A stretch of 27,241 nucleotides of DNA. Source: Bacteroidales bacterium (lineage in GTDB: Bacteria > Bacteroidota > Bacteroidia > Bacteroidales > UBA932). The notes beneath the pieces were generated by a model that was not told where the DNA came from, ran no database searches, and worked only from the letters and a program-made list of their open reading frames with translations. A program made the translations under genes and the position numbers. Positions 1 through 8,460 of this stretch are shown here, in pieces. How positions within the stretch are numbered: position 1 is the first letter of the stretch; every line of letters starts with the position of its first letter. The DNA lies in assembly GCA_017471085.1 (NCBI GenBank), contig JAFUWW010000018.1, positions 1 through 27,241 of the forward strand, in the 5' to 3' direction.

Positions 1-1
1 G

Positions 2-3000
2 GCCACCATCATGACCGACCCCAACATGGCCGACAAGGTGTACATGGAGCCCCTTACGCTGGAGTACGTGGCCAAGATCATCCGCTACGAGCGTCCGGAC
101 GCCCTGGTGCCCGGCCTGGGCGGCCAGACCGGCCTGAACCTGGCCGTCCAGCTGGCCAAGAAAGGCGTGCTGGACGAGTGCGGCGTGGAAATCCTGGGTA
201 CCTCTTTCCGGGATATCGAGAAGGCCGAAGACCGAGAACTGTTCAAGGAACTGTGCCTCTCCATCAACGAGCCGGTGATTCCCTCCGAAATCTGCTACAG
301 CCTGGAAGAGGGGCTGGCCGCTGCCGAAAAGATCGGCTATCCCGTGATCCTGCGTCCCGCTTTCACGCTGGGCGGCACGGGCGGCGGCTTCGTGAACACC
401 CCGGAGGAAATGCCGGACATGATGCGCAACGCCCTCTACCTCTCCCCGGTCCACGAAGTGCTGGTAGAAAAGAGCATCAAGGGATACAAGGAGATTGAAT
501 TCGAGGTGATGCGCGACAGCAACGACACCGCCATCGCCATCTGCTCCATGGAAAACATCGACCCGGTGGGTATCCATACCGGTGATTCCATGGTGGTCGC
601 CCCCGCCCTCACCCTTACCGACAAGGAATACCAGATGCTGCGCGACAGCGCCCTCAGGCTCATCCGCGCCCTGCATATCGCCGGCGGCTGCAACGTGCAG
701 TTCGCGCTGGACCCGCTGTCGTTCAAGTACTATATCATAGAGGTGAATCCCCGCGTGTCGCGTTCGTCGGCCCTGGCATCCAAGGCCAGCGGCTTCCCCA
801 TCGCCCGCGTGACGGCCAAAATCGCCGTCGGACTCACCCTGGACGAAATCACCGTAGCGGGCGCTCCGGCCTGCTGCGAACCCGCCATCGACTATGTGGT
901 GGCCAAGGTGGCCCGCTTCCCCTTCGACAAGTTCAGCGAGGCGTCCAACGAACTGGGCACACAGATGAAAGCTACGGGTGAGGTGATGTCCATCGGCCGC
1001 ACGCTGGAGGAGAGCATCCTCAAGGCCATGCGCTCGCTGGAAAGCGGCTGCTGCCACATCCACAAGAAGAAATTCGACAACTGGACGGAAGAACAGCTGC
1101 TGGACTACATCTGCACGCCTACGGACGACCGCATCCATGCCATCGCCCAGCTGCTGCGTCTCAGGATCGACCTTTCCCGCATCTACGACCGCACCAAGAT
1201 CGACATGCTCTTCCTGGAGAAGATCTACAACATCATCCGGATGGAGCGGCGCGTGAAAGCGGCTCCCGGCGACGTGGAAATCCTCCGCGAGGCCAAACGC
1301 ATGGGCTTCGGCGACAAGTTCATCGGAGAACTCTGGGGCTGGAAAGAGGCCGATGTCATCCGGCTCCGCTTCAAGGAAGACATCATGCCGGTGTACAAGA
1401 TGATCGATTCCTGCGCCGCCGAGCACGATACCTATGTCCCCTACTTCTACTCCACCTACGAGCAGGAGAACGAATCCATCCCCTCCTCCCGCAAGAAGAT
1501 CCTGGTGCTGGGCTCCGGCCCCATCCGCATCGGCCAGGGCGTGGAGTTCGACTATTCCACCGTCCATGCCATCTGGGCCATCCGCGAAGCAGGCTATGAG
1601 GCCATCATCATCAACAACAACCCGGAAACCGTTTCCACCGACTATACCATCTCCGATAAGCTCTACTTCGAGCCGCTCACCACGGAGGACGTGATGAACG
1701 TCATCCGCCTGGAGAAGCCGGACGGAGTGATCGTGACCCTGGGCGGCCAGACCGCCATCAACCTGGCCGGTCCGCTGGAAGAGTTCGACGTGCCGCTCAT
1801 CGGCACCGGACTGGAGGCCATCGACAACGCCGAGGACCGAAAGCTCTTCGAGGCCGTGATGCGCCGCACGGGCATCCGCCAGCCCAAGGCGCACGCCGTC
1901 ACCACCGTGGAAGAAGGCGTAAAGGCGGCCGAAGACATCGGCTATCCGGTGCTGGTCCGGCCCAGCTTCGTGCTGGGCGGCCGTGCCATGATGATCGTCG
2001 GCAACGAGTCCACCCTCCGCCACTACCTGCAGAACGCCGTGGAAATCAACGAGGACTCCCCGGTGCTGGTAGACAAATACATCATGGGCAAGGAAACCGA
2101 AGTGGACGCCATCTGCGACGGAAAGGATGTCTTCATCCCCGCCATCATGGAGCATGTGGAGCGCACCGGCATCCATTCCGGCGACTCCATCAGCGTGTAC
2201 CCTTCGTTCAGCCTGAGTCCCAAAGTGAAGCAGGAAATCATCGACGACACCGTGAAACTGGGCCTGGAAATCGGGATCGTGGGCCTGTTCAACATCCAGT
2301 TCATCGTGGATGCCGATGAGAACGTATATGTGATTGAGGTGAATCCGAGAAGCTCCCGCACCGTGCCGTTCATCTCCAAAAGCACGGGCATCCCGATGGC
2401 CAAAATCGCCACGCGCGTGATGATGGGCCATTCGCTGAAGGACCAGGGCATCAACGAAGTCTACTTCCCCGAACGCAAGCGCCACTTCGTGAAGACGCCG
2501 GCCTTCTCCTTCGGAAAGATCAAGGGCATCGACACGTACCTCTCCCCTGAAATGAAATCCACCGGCGAAGCCATCGGCTACGACAAGTCGCTGAACAGAG
2601 CCCTGTACAAGTCGTTGCAGGCTTCCGGCATGGACATCAAGGCCTACGGCACCATCCTCGCCACCATCGCCGACAAGGACAAGGAAGAGGCGCTGCCGCT
2701 GATCCGCCGCTTCTACAACCTGGGCTTCAACATCGAGGCCACGCGGGGTACGGCCGCCTTCCTCAAAGAGCACGGCATCCGCACCAAGACCCTCAAGAAA
2801 CTCAACGAGGGCAGTGACGAGATCTGCCAGGCCCTGAGGAAAGGCCATGTGAAATATGTGATCAACACCATTGACCTCAACCAGAAATCCAGCCATCTGG
2901 ACGGTTACGAAATCCGCCGCACCGCCGTGGAGAACAACGTGACCATCTTCACCGCCCTGGAGACGGTGCGGGTGCTGCTGGACGTACTGGAAGAAATCAC

Positions 3001-3037
3001 CCTGGGCATTTCCACCATCGACGAAGAGTATAAGTAA
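2..3037 (+). CDS. carB: Carbamoyl-phosphate synthase large subunit (5' partial)
   Basis: Makes carbamoyl phosphate from bicarbonate, ammonia (delivered from CarA) and two ATP, feeding pyrimidine and arginine synthesis in the cytoplasm. The frame is open from base 2, and the first visible residues (ATIMTDPNMADK) align with roughly residue 50 of E. coli CarB, so about 50 N-terminal residues lie outside the window. The ATG at 11 is internal. Visible are the rest of the first ATP-grasp half, with glycine-rich GGTGGGF and the EVNPRVSRSSALASKA segment; a second synthetase half starting near visible residue 497 (KKILVLGSGPIRIGQGVEF); and a C-terminal methylglyoxal-synthase-like allosteric domain from about residue 880. 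Including the missing part, length is close to the usual 1,060-1,075 residues. The stop TAA is followed directly by the pyrK ATG, so this is the upstream end of a pyrimidine operon. Identification is secure. Confidence 0.97.
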   Translation, partial: ATIMTDPNMADKVYMEPLTLEYVAKIIRYERPDALVPGLGGQTGLNLAVQLAKKGVLDECGVEILGTSFRDIEKAEDRELFKELCLSINEPVIPSEICYSLEEGLAAAEKIGYPVILRPAFTLGGTGGGFVNTPEEMPDMMRNALYLSPVHEVLVEKSIKGYKEIEFEVMRDSNDTAIAICSMENIDPVGIHTGDSMVVAPALTLTDKEYQMLRDSALRLIRALHIAGGCNVQFALDPLSFKYYIIEVNPRVSRSSALASKASGFPIARVTAKIAVGLTLDEITVAGAPACCEPAIDYVVAKVARFPFDKFSEASNELGTQMKATGEVMSIGRTLEESILKAMRSLESGCCHIHKKKFDNWTEEQLLDYICTPTDDRIHAIAQLLRLRIDLSRIYDRTKIDMLFLEKIYNIIRMERRVKAAPGDVEILREAKRMGFGDKFIGELWGWKEADVIRLRFKEDIMPVYKMIDSCAAEHDTYVPYFYSTYEQENESIPSSRKKILVLGSGPIRIGQGVEFDYSTVHAIWAIREAGYEAIIINNNPETVSTDYTISDKLYFEPLTTEDVMNVIRLEKPDGVIVTLGGQTAINLAGPLEEFDVPLIGTGLEAIDNAEDRKLFEAVMRRTGIRQPKAHAVTTVEEGVKAAEDIGYPVLVRPSFVLGGRAMMIVGNESTLRHYLQNAVEINEDSPVLVDKYIMGKETEVDAICDGKDVFIPAIMEHVERTGIHSGDSISVYPSFSLSPKVKQEIIDDTVKLGLEIGIVGLFNIQFIVDADENVYVIEVNPRSSRTVPFISKSTGIPMAKIATRVMMGHSLKDQGINEVYFPERKRHFVKTPAFSFGKIKGIDTYLSPEMKSTGEAIGYDKSLNRALYKSLQASGMDIKAYGTILATIADKDKEEALPLIRRFYNLGFNIEATRGTAAFLKEHGIRTKTLKKLNEGSDEICQALRKGHVKYVINTIDLNQKSSHLDGYEIRRTAVENNVTIFTALETVRVLLDVLEEITLGISTIDEEYK

Positions 3038-3775
3038 ATGAAAGATGTGACCTTCACCGTCCTGGAGAACAGGCCCCTCGCGCCCCGGACTTTCCGGATG
3101 AAACTTGCCGGCGACACCTCCGGGATCCGCTGCAGCGGCGAGTTCGTGCAGGTGGCCGTCGAGGGCAAGTTCCTGCGGCGCCCGATCTCGGTCCATGACT
3201 GCGACTGGGAAACGCTGACGCTCGTATACAAAGTTGTCGGCGAAGGCACAGCCATCCTGTCCGCCAAGCGTCCCGGAGACCGAATCCGCGCCCTGACCGG
3301 CCTGGGCAACAGTTTCGATATTGACGCCTGCCCTCGCAAGGCGCTCCTTATGGGCGGCGGCGTGGGAGCGGCCCCCCTCTATCTCCTCTGCAAGGAGCTG
3401 AGCGCCCAGGGCAAGGAAGCAACCGTCATCCTGGGGTACAATACGGCGGAGGAAGTCATGCTGGCAGAGGAGTTCGGGCAGCTCGGCGCGGAAGTCCACA
3501 TCGCTACGATGGACGGCTCGGCCGGGACCAAGGGCTTTGTGACGGATGTCCTGCGGCTCAAGAACATCTCCTACGATTATTTCTATGCCTGCGGACCCAA
3601 ACCCATGCTGAAGGCCGTCTGTTCGGCCATCCATACGCCCGGCGAAGTATCCCTGGAAGAGCGCATGGGCTGCGGAGCGGGCTTCTGCTACGGGTGCAGC
3701 ATCCAAACCAAAAACGGACCCCGCCGCGTGTGCAAGGACGGTCCCGTGTTCAAGAAGGAGGATCTGATATGGTAA
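3038..3775 (+). CDS. pyrK: Dihydroorotate dehydrogenase B, electron-transfer subunit
   Basis: The FAD and [2Fe-2S] subunit that passes electrons from PyrD to NAD+ in class 1B dihydroorotate dehydrogenase. The 245-residue protein is of normal family length. RRPISV (residues 47-52) is the flavin-binding motif, GGGVGAAPL (106-114) the NAD-binding glycine-rich loop, and C212, C217, C220 and C232 the C-terminal [2Fe-2S] ligands (MGCGAGFCYGCS then VC). The ATG directly abuts the carB stop, and the gene overlaps the pyrD start by 7 bp, so translation is probably coupled. The PyrK-PyrD pairing fits a gut-type anaerobe that uses NAD+ rather than quinone as acceptor; this last point is inference from the family. 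Confidence 0.96.
   Translation: MKDVTFTVLENRPLAPRTFRMKLAGDTSGIRCSGEFVQVAVEGKFLRRPISVHDCDWETLTLVYKVVGEGTAILSAKRPGDRIRALTGLGNSFDIDACPRKALLMGGGVGAAPLYLLCKELSAQGKEATVILGYNTAEEVMLAEEFGQLGAEVHIATMDGSAGTKGFVTDVLRLKNISYDYFYACGPKPMLKAVCSAIHTPGEVSLEERMGCGAGFCYGCSIQTKNGPRRVCKDGPVFKKEDLIW
3755..3761 (+). promoter_or_regulatory. Strong Shine-Dalgarno sequence for pyrD
   Basis: AAGGAGG lies 7 nt before the ATG at 3769 and sits inside the end of pyrK. It decides the pyrD start over the upstream in-frame ATG at 3694. Such a full anti-16S match stands out because most starts in this window, as in Bacteroidota generally, have no recognisable Shine-Dalgarno sequence. Confidence 0.7.
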
Positions 3776-4698
3776 AAGACCTTTCTGTGGAATTGTGCGG
3801 CATCCGCCTGAAAAACCCGATAGTCCCGGCCAGCGGCACCTTCGGATTCGGCCTGGAACTCTCCGACAGCCTGGACCTGAACGTGCTGGGCGGCATCTCG
3901 CTCAAAGGTACCACCCTGGAGCCCCGCTACGGCAATCCTACGCCGCGCATCGCCGAGTGCGAAGCCGGCATGATCAATTCCGTCGGCCTGCAGAATCCCG
4001 GCATCGACGTCCTGGTGAATGAAAAGGTGCCTGCCCTGAGAAAACTGTACGGCGGCGTCGTAATCGCCAACATCAGCGGCTTCTCGCTGGAGGAATACCG
4101 CATCTGCTGCGCCAAGGCCGATGCAGCGGAAGGCATCGACATCATAGAAGTGAACATTTCCTGCCCCAACGTGCATGGCGGAGGACTGGCATTCGGCACT
4201 TCCGCCTCTTCGGCCGCCGAGGTTGTCCGGGCCGTGCGAGAAGTATGCCGCAAACCCGTTTTCATCAAACTGAGTCCCAATGTGACGGACATCGTGGAGA
4301 TTGCCCGCGCCTGCGAGGATGCCGGCGCCGACGGGCTCACGCTGGTGAACACCTTCCTGGGCATGCGGATCGACATCGCCCGGCGGCGTCCCGTCCTGGC
4401 CAACCGGACGGGCGGTTTTTCCGGAAAGGCCATCTTCCCCATCGCTTTGAGGATGGTGTATCAGGTGGCCCACGCATGCCGGATTCCCGTCATGGGGTGC
4501 GGCGGTGTGGCATCGGCCCGGGACGTAGTGGAGATGATGATGGCCGGTGCCACGGCCGTACAGGTGGGGGCGGAGAATCTGCGGAATCCCTACGCCTGTC
4601 CGGAGATCATCGAAGGGCTGCCCGCCCTCATGGAAGAATTGCACATGGATTCATTGAAAGATATAATTGGAACTGTATGGAGCGAGACGTTATCATAG
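3769..4698 (+). CDS. pyrD: Dihydroorotate dehydrogenase B, catalytic subunit
   Basis: Oxidises dihydroorotate to orotate using FMN and hands the electrons to PyrK. The 309-residue protein starts at the ATG at 3769, chosen because it follows a strong Shine-Dalgarno sequence and gives the usual class 1 N-terminus ([17 protein letters not shown]). Visible motifs include SLKGTT with K46, NSVGLQNPG near residue 71, and [11 protein letters not shown], in which C132 is the catalytic base cysteine typical of class 1 enzymes (class 2 uses Ser). A FMN-phosphate-binding region, [11 protein letters not shown], lies near the C-terminus. It overlaps pyrK by 7 bp and pyrF by 22 bp. Class 1B is supported by the adjacent pyrK. 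Confidence 0.96.
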   Translation: MVKDLSVELCGIRLKNPIVPASGTFGFGLELSDSLDLNVLGGISLKGTTLEPRYGNPTPRIAECEAGMINSVGLQNPGIDVLVNEKVPALRKLYGGVVIANISGFSLEEYRICCAKADAAEGIDIIEVNISCPNVHGGGLAFGTSASSAAEVVRAVREVCRKPVFIKLSPNVTDIVEIARACEDAGADGLTLVNTFLGMRIDIARRRPVLANRTGGFSGKAIFPIALRMVYQVAHACRIPVMGCGGVASARDVVEMMMAGATAVQVGAENLRNPYACPEIIEGLPALMEELHMDSLKDIIGTVWSETLS

Positions 4699-5375
4699 CC
4701 TGTGACTTTCCCGACAGGGCGACCACCCTGGCCTTCCTGGACCGTTTCCCCGCCGGAAAGAAGCCTTTCGTGAAAATCGGGATGGAACTGTTCTATGGAG
4801 AAGGCCCGGAGATCGTGCGGGAAATCAAGGCCCGCGGACACCGGATTTTCCTGGACCTCAAACTGCACGACATCCCCAACACTGTGAAGAAGGCCATGAA
4901 GGTGCTTTCGGCACTGGACGTGGATATGGTGAACGTGCATGCCGCCGGCACCGTCGGCATGATGCAGGCGGCCCTGGAAGGGCTCACCCGTCCGGACGGA
5001 ACCCGGCCGCTCCTGATCGCCGTCACCCAGCTCACCTCCACTTCGGAGGAAGTGATGCAGAAGGAACTCCTGATCGGAGCCGGCATCAACGAGACCATCG
5101 TCAAGTATGCTTCCAATGCCAAGGCGGCGGGGCTGGACGGCGTGGTATGCTCGCCGCTGGAGGCCGGGCTCGTGAAGCTCTCCTGCGGGAAAGAGTTCCT
5201 CACCGTTACGCCGGGCATCCGCTTCGCCTCCTCGGCCGCGGACGACCAGGTGCGCATCACCACTCCCGCCAGGGCGCGGGAAATCGGGTCCGACTTCATC
5301 GTGGTTGGACGCCCCATCACGGCCGCCGGAGATCCGGTATCGGCCTATGAACGTTGTCTGGAAGAATTTGTTTAG
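4677..5375 (+). CDS. pyrF: Orotidine 5'-phosphate decarboxylase
   Basis: Decarboxylates OMP to UMP, the last step of the pathway. The 232-residue protein has the expected TIM-barrel motifs: D10 in ACDFPD, and the catalytic D60-x-K62-x-x-D65 array in [13 protein letters not shown] phosphate-binding loop (VVGRPIT) lies near the C-terminus. The start at 4677 lies inside the last 22 bp of pyrD; a much longer in-frame extension upstream is only the pyrD shadow frame. The size and motifs match the short bacterial PyrF group, not the ~270-residue form seen in some other Bacteroidota. Confidence 0.95.
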   Translation: MERDVIIACDFPDRATTLAFLDRFPAGKKPFVKIGMELFYGEGPEIVREIKARGHRIFLDLKLHDIPNTVKKAMKVLSALDVDMVNVHAAGTVGMMQAALEGLTRPDGTRPLLIAVTQLTSTSEEVMQKELLIGAGINETIVKYASNAKAAGLDGVVCSPLEAGLVKLSCGKEFLTVTPGIRFASSAADDQVRITTPARAREIGSDFIVVGRPITAAGDPVSAYERCLEEFV

Positions 5376-5379
5376 GAAT

Positions 5380-6012
5380 ATGGAACGCAAGATTGCCAAA
5401 GAACTTCTCAGCATCGGGGCCGTTTTCCTGCGGCCGCAAGAGCCCTTTACCTGGGCCAGCGGCATCAAGAGCCCCATCTACTGCGACAACCGTCTCACCC
5501 TTTCCGCCCCTGCAGTCAGGGAGCAGATCGAGGCTGGCCTGGCGCAGTTGGTAAAGACATATTATCCTGCCTGTGAGATGCTTATGGGCACCTCCACGGC
5601 CGGCATCGCCCATGCCGCCATCACGGCCACCCTCCTGAACCTCCCCATGGGCTACGTGCGCGGCGAGGCCAAGACCCACGGCCGCACGAACCGCATCGAA
5701 GGGAAGATGGAACCGGGCACCAAAGTGGTTGTCATCGAAGACCTGATCTCCACCGGCGGCAGCGCCATCGAGGTGGTGGAAGCCCTCCGGGAAGCCGGGG
5801 CCGATGTCCTCGGCATCGTGAGCATCTTCACCTACGGAATGAAGCGCGGCCTGGAGAGAATCGCTGCCGCAGGGACTGAAAACCACTCCCTGTGCAACCT
5901 GGACGCCCTGGTGGAAGTGGCGGCGGAGGAAGGCTATATCGCTCCTGAATGGAAAGACCGCATCCTCGCCTTCCGCGACAATCCCTCAGATGAAAGTTGG
6001 ATCAATAAGTAG
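5380..6012 (+). CDS. pyrE: Orotate phosphoribosyltransferase
   Basis: Joins orotate and PRPP to give OMP, the substrate of PyrF. The 210-residue protein carries the PRPP-binding signature VVVIEDLISTGGSA (residues 116-129) and the flexible catalytic loop VRGEAKTHG (93-101). The start at 5380 is 4 bp after the pyrF stop, with an AGGA-like sequence before it, and gives the family-typical N-terminus MERKIAKELLSIGAV. An in-frame ATG at 5347 would add 11 residues inside the end of pyrF and is less likely. The pyrF-pyrE adjacency fits consecutive use of OMP. Confidence 0.95.
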   Translation: MERKIAKELLSIGAVFLRPQEPFTWASGIKSPIYCDNRLTLSAPAVREQIEAGLAQLVKTYYPACEMLMGTSTAGIAHAAITATLLNLPMGYVRGEAKTHGRTNRIEGKMEPGTKVVVIEDLISTGGSAIEVVEALREAGADVLGIVSIFTYGMKRGLERIAAAGTENHSLCNLDALVEVAAEEGYIAPEWKDRILAFRDNPSDESWINK

Positions 6013-6020
6013 CATACCCC

Positions 6021-7103
6021 ATGAAACATCTCATCGACCCGATGGACCTCACCAAAGAGGAACTGGACCAGATCATTTCGCTGGCCGAAGACATCATCGC
6101 CAACCGGGAGAAGTACCAGGAATCCCAGGCTCACCGGAAACTGGCCACGCTTTTCTATGAACCCAGCACCCGTACGCGGCTCAGCTTCACATCGGCCATG
6201 ATGGAACTGGGCGGCAACGTCCTGGGGTTCTCCGATGCGAAGAACACCTCCGTGAGCAAGGGAGAGACCGTGCAGGACACCGTTCGCGTGGTAGGCTGCT
6301 TTGCCGATGTGATCGCCATGCGCCATCATATCGAAGGGGCGCAGCTGTATGCCTCCGAGGTATCCCGCGTGCCCATCATCAACGCCGGGGACGGCTCGCA
6401 CAGCCACCCTACCCAGACGCTGACCGACCTGCTCACCATCAAGCGGGAACTGGGCCACATCGACGGAATCACGATCGGCTTCTGCGGTGACCTCAAGTTC
6501 GGCCGCACCGTGCATTCGCTCATCAAGGCGCTGTCCCGTTTCAAGGACATCAAGGTGGTGCTGATCGCCCCGGACGAACTCAAACTGCCGGATTACATCA
6601 AGCAGGACGTCTGCGAGAAACTGGGCATCAGCTACAAGGAAGTCCGCACCATGGAAGAGGTGATGCCGGAACTGGACGTGCTGTATATGACCCGCGTCCA
6701 GCAGGAACGTTTCCTGGACATGGACGAGTTCGACCGCGTGAAAGACAGTTTCGTGCTGGACAACGCCCGGATGGCCCTGGCCAAGAAAGAGATGGCCGTG
6801 CTGCATCCGCTCCCGCGCGTGAACGAAATCCTCACGGAGGTGGACGACGACCCCAGGGCCGCCTATTTCCGCCAGGTGGAGAATGGGAAATTCGTGCGCA
6901 TGGCCCTCATCACCAAACTGCTGGAGTGGAAGGACGACCCTTCTCACGGCATGCCCGCCGCCGAGCAGCCGGTGCTGGATTCCACCCTGCGCTGCACCAA
7001 CGCCAAATGCATCTGCAACAACGAACATGCCCCGCACAAGTTCCGCAGGAACGACTCCGGCGTGCTCCGCTGCTGGTACTGTGATTCCAAGATCAAACAA
7101 TAA
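6021..7103 (+). CDS. pyrB: Aspartate carbamoyltransferase with C-terminal PyrI-like zinc tail
   Basis: Catalyses carbamoyl phosphate plus aspartate to carbamoyl aspartate. Residues 1 to about 305 are a normal catalytic chain: PSTRTR at 48-53 (carbamoyl-phosphate binding), HPTQ at 129-132 and HPLPR at 262-266. The 360-residue protein is about 50 residues longer than usual. After a short linker the extra part has C325-x4-C330 and C351-x2-C354, the spacing and local sequence (LRCTNAKC and LRCWYCD) of the zinc-binding domain of the E. coli regulatory chain PyrI (C109-x4-C114, C137-x2-C140). The PyrI nucleotide-binding domain is absent, and no pyrI lies in the window. I infer that the tail binds zinc and stabilises catalytic-chain contacts; whether the enzyme is allosteric cannot be told. 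The gap to pyrE is 8 bp. Confidence 0.94.
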   Translation: MKHLIDPMDLTKEELDQIISLAEDIIANREKYQESQAHRKLATLFYEPSTRTRLSFTSAMMELGGNVLGFSDAKNTSVSKGETVQDTVRVVGCFADVIAMRHHIEGAQLYASEVSRVPIINAGDGSHSHPTQTLTDLLTIKRELGHIDGITIGFCGDLKFGRTVHSLIKALSRFKDIKVVLIAPDELKLPDYIKQDVCEKLGISYKEVRTMEEVMPELDVLYMTRVQQERFLDMDEFDRVKDSFVLDNARMALAKKEMAVLHPLPRVNEILTEVDDDPRAAYFRQVENGKFVRMALITKLLEWKDDPSHGMPAAEQPVLDSTLRCTNAKCICNNEHAPHKFRRNDSGVLRCWYCDSKIKQ

Positions 7104-7112
7104 AATCCCCAT

Positions 7113-8315
7113 ATGAAAACCCACGAAAGAAAAGTAGGGACTGTGTCCCGCGGCATCCGCTGCCCCATCATCCGTCAGGGCGACAACCTGGCCGAAATCG
7201 TTACCACAAGCGTTCTGGAAGCTGCCCAGGAAGAAGGCTTCCAGCTGCGCGACCGTGACGTGATAAGTGTCACCGAATCCATCGTGGCCCGCGCCGGCGG
7301 CAACTACGCTCCGGTAAGCGCCATCGCCGCCGATGTTACCGCCAAGACCGGCGGCGGCACTGTCGGTGTCATTTTCCCCATCCTGAGCCGCAACCGTTTC
7401 GCCATCTGCCTGCGGGGCATCGCCCGGGGCTGCAAGAAAATCGTCCTCATGCTCTCCTACCCTTCCGACGAGGTGGGCAACGAACTGGTAAGCCTAAACA
7501 AGGTGGATGAAGCCGGTGTGAACCCGTATTCCGACGTGCTCACACTGGAGCGCTACCGGGAACTGTTCGGCGTAAACAAGCACGAATTCACCGGCGTGGA
7601 TTATGTGGAGTATTATGGCGACCTTATCCGTGAATGCGGGGCCGAGGTGGAAATCATCTTCGCCAACCGCCCGGCCACCATCCTCAAGTACACCGACACG
7701 GTAATCACCTGCGACATTCATACCCGCGCCCGTACCAAACGGATCCTGCGCGATGCCGGCGCCCGCGTGGTGCTGGGTCTGGACGACATCCTCACCGCTC
7801 CCGTCGACGGGAGCGGCTACAACGAGCGCTTCGGCCTGCTGGGCTCCAACCAGGCTACCGAAGACATGGTGAAACTGTTCCCGCGCGACTGCAAGGACCT
7901 GGTGCTGGACATCCAGGAGCGCCTGCTCAAGGCCACCGGAAAGCATGTGGAAGTGATGGTATACGGCGACGGCGCCTTCAAGGACCCCAAGGGCAAGATC
8001 TGGGAACTGGCCGACCCAGTCGTTTCCCCCGCCTTCACCGACGGTCTCATCGGCACGCCCAACGAGCTCAAGATCAAGTACCTGGCCGATAACGACTTCG
8101 CCTCCCTGAGCGGCGCCGAACTCCGCGACGCCATCGCCAGGAGCATCAGGACCAAGGACGCCGACCTCAAGGGCCAGATGGCCTCCGAAGGCACCACGCC
8201 CCGCCAGCTCACCGACCTGATCGGCTCCCTGTGCGACCTCACCTCCGGCTCCGGCGACAAAGGGACCCCTATCGTCCTTGTCCAGGGCTACTTCGACAAT
8301 TACACCTCCGAATAA
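7113..8315 (+). CDS. CofE-like (F420-0:L-glutamate ligase family) protein
   Basis: The 400-residue protein resembles the coenzyme F420-0:L-glutamate ligase fold (CofE/FbiB N-domain) over roughly its N-terminal two thirds, with RDRDVISVTESIVARAGGNY near residue 46 and GDGAFKDPKGKIWELADPVV near 285 as the most telling parts. CofE itself is about 250 residues, so this is a longer variant with a C-terminal extension. True CofE adds glutamate to F420-0, but nothing in this window suggests F420 synthesis, and F420 is not known as a usual cofactor in Bacteroidota. The gene starts 9 bp after pyrB and is the last gene of the operon, so its substrate may be linked to nucleotide metabolism; that is inference. 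Function unassigned. Confidence 0.72.
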   Translation: MKTHERKVGTVSRGIRCPIIRQGDNLAEIVTTSVLEAAQEEGFQLRDRDVISVTESIVARAGGNYAPVSAIAADVTAKTGGGTVGVIFPILSRNRFAICLRGIARGCKKIVLMLSYPSDEVGNELVSLNKVDEAGVNPYSDVLTLERYRELFGVNKHEFTGVDYVEYYGDLIRECGAEVEIIFANRPATILKYTDTVITCDIHTRARTKRILRDAGARVVLGLDDILTAPVDGSGYNERFGLLGSNQATEDMVKLFPRDCKDLVLDIQERLLKATGKHVEVMVYGDGAFKDPKGKIWELADPVVSPAFTDGLIGTPNELKIKYLADNDFASLSGAELRDAIARSIRTKDADLKGQMASEGTTPRQLTDLIGSLCDLTSGSGDKGTPIVLVQGYFDNYTSE

Positions 8316-8375
8316 ATTCGCGACTCCGGAAACAAATAAGAGGTTGTATTCAACAGTGAGTTAACCTGTTTTGTA

Positions 8376-8410
8376 GGGAGGGGCCCGCCGCTTTGCGGTG
8401 GACCCCTCCC
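8376..8410. terminator. GC-rich hairpin after the pyr operon
   Basis: GGGAGGGG (8376-8383) pairs perfectly with CCCCTCCC (8403-8410), and an inner CCGC-TTT-GCGG stem closes the loop. It lies 60 bp after the last stop of the operon. There is no T-run after it, so it may be a transcript-stabilising or pausing structure and not a classic intrinsic terminator. Confidence 0.45.
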
Positions 8411-8421
8411 CCCTATATTTG
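8392..8421 (+). promoter_or_regulatory. Possible promoter reading into the 83-bp repeat array
   Basis: TATATTTG (8414-8421) matches the Bacteroidota -7 element TAnnTTTG, with TTTG at 8392-8395, 18 bp upstream. Other promoters in this window have 20 bp. Transcription would begin near 8428 and run through the array, which has no convincing gene. The -33 half overlaps the GC hairpin. A chance match is possible. Confidence 0.3.
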
Positions 8422-8460
8422 CCACATTGATTTTCGGAACAAACTAATTATCATTCACAT

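Noticed and set aside
5934..7124. 396-codon open frame on the minus strand
   Set aside because: Antisense to pyrB, which has all its catalytic motifs.
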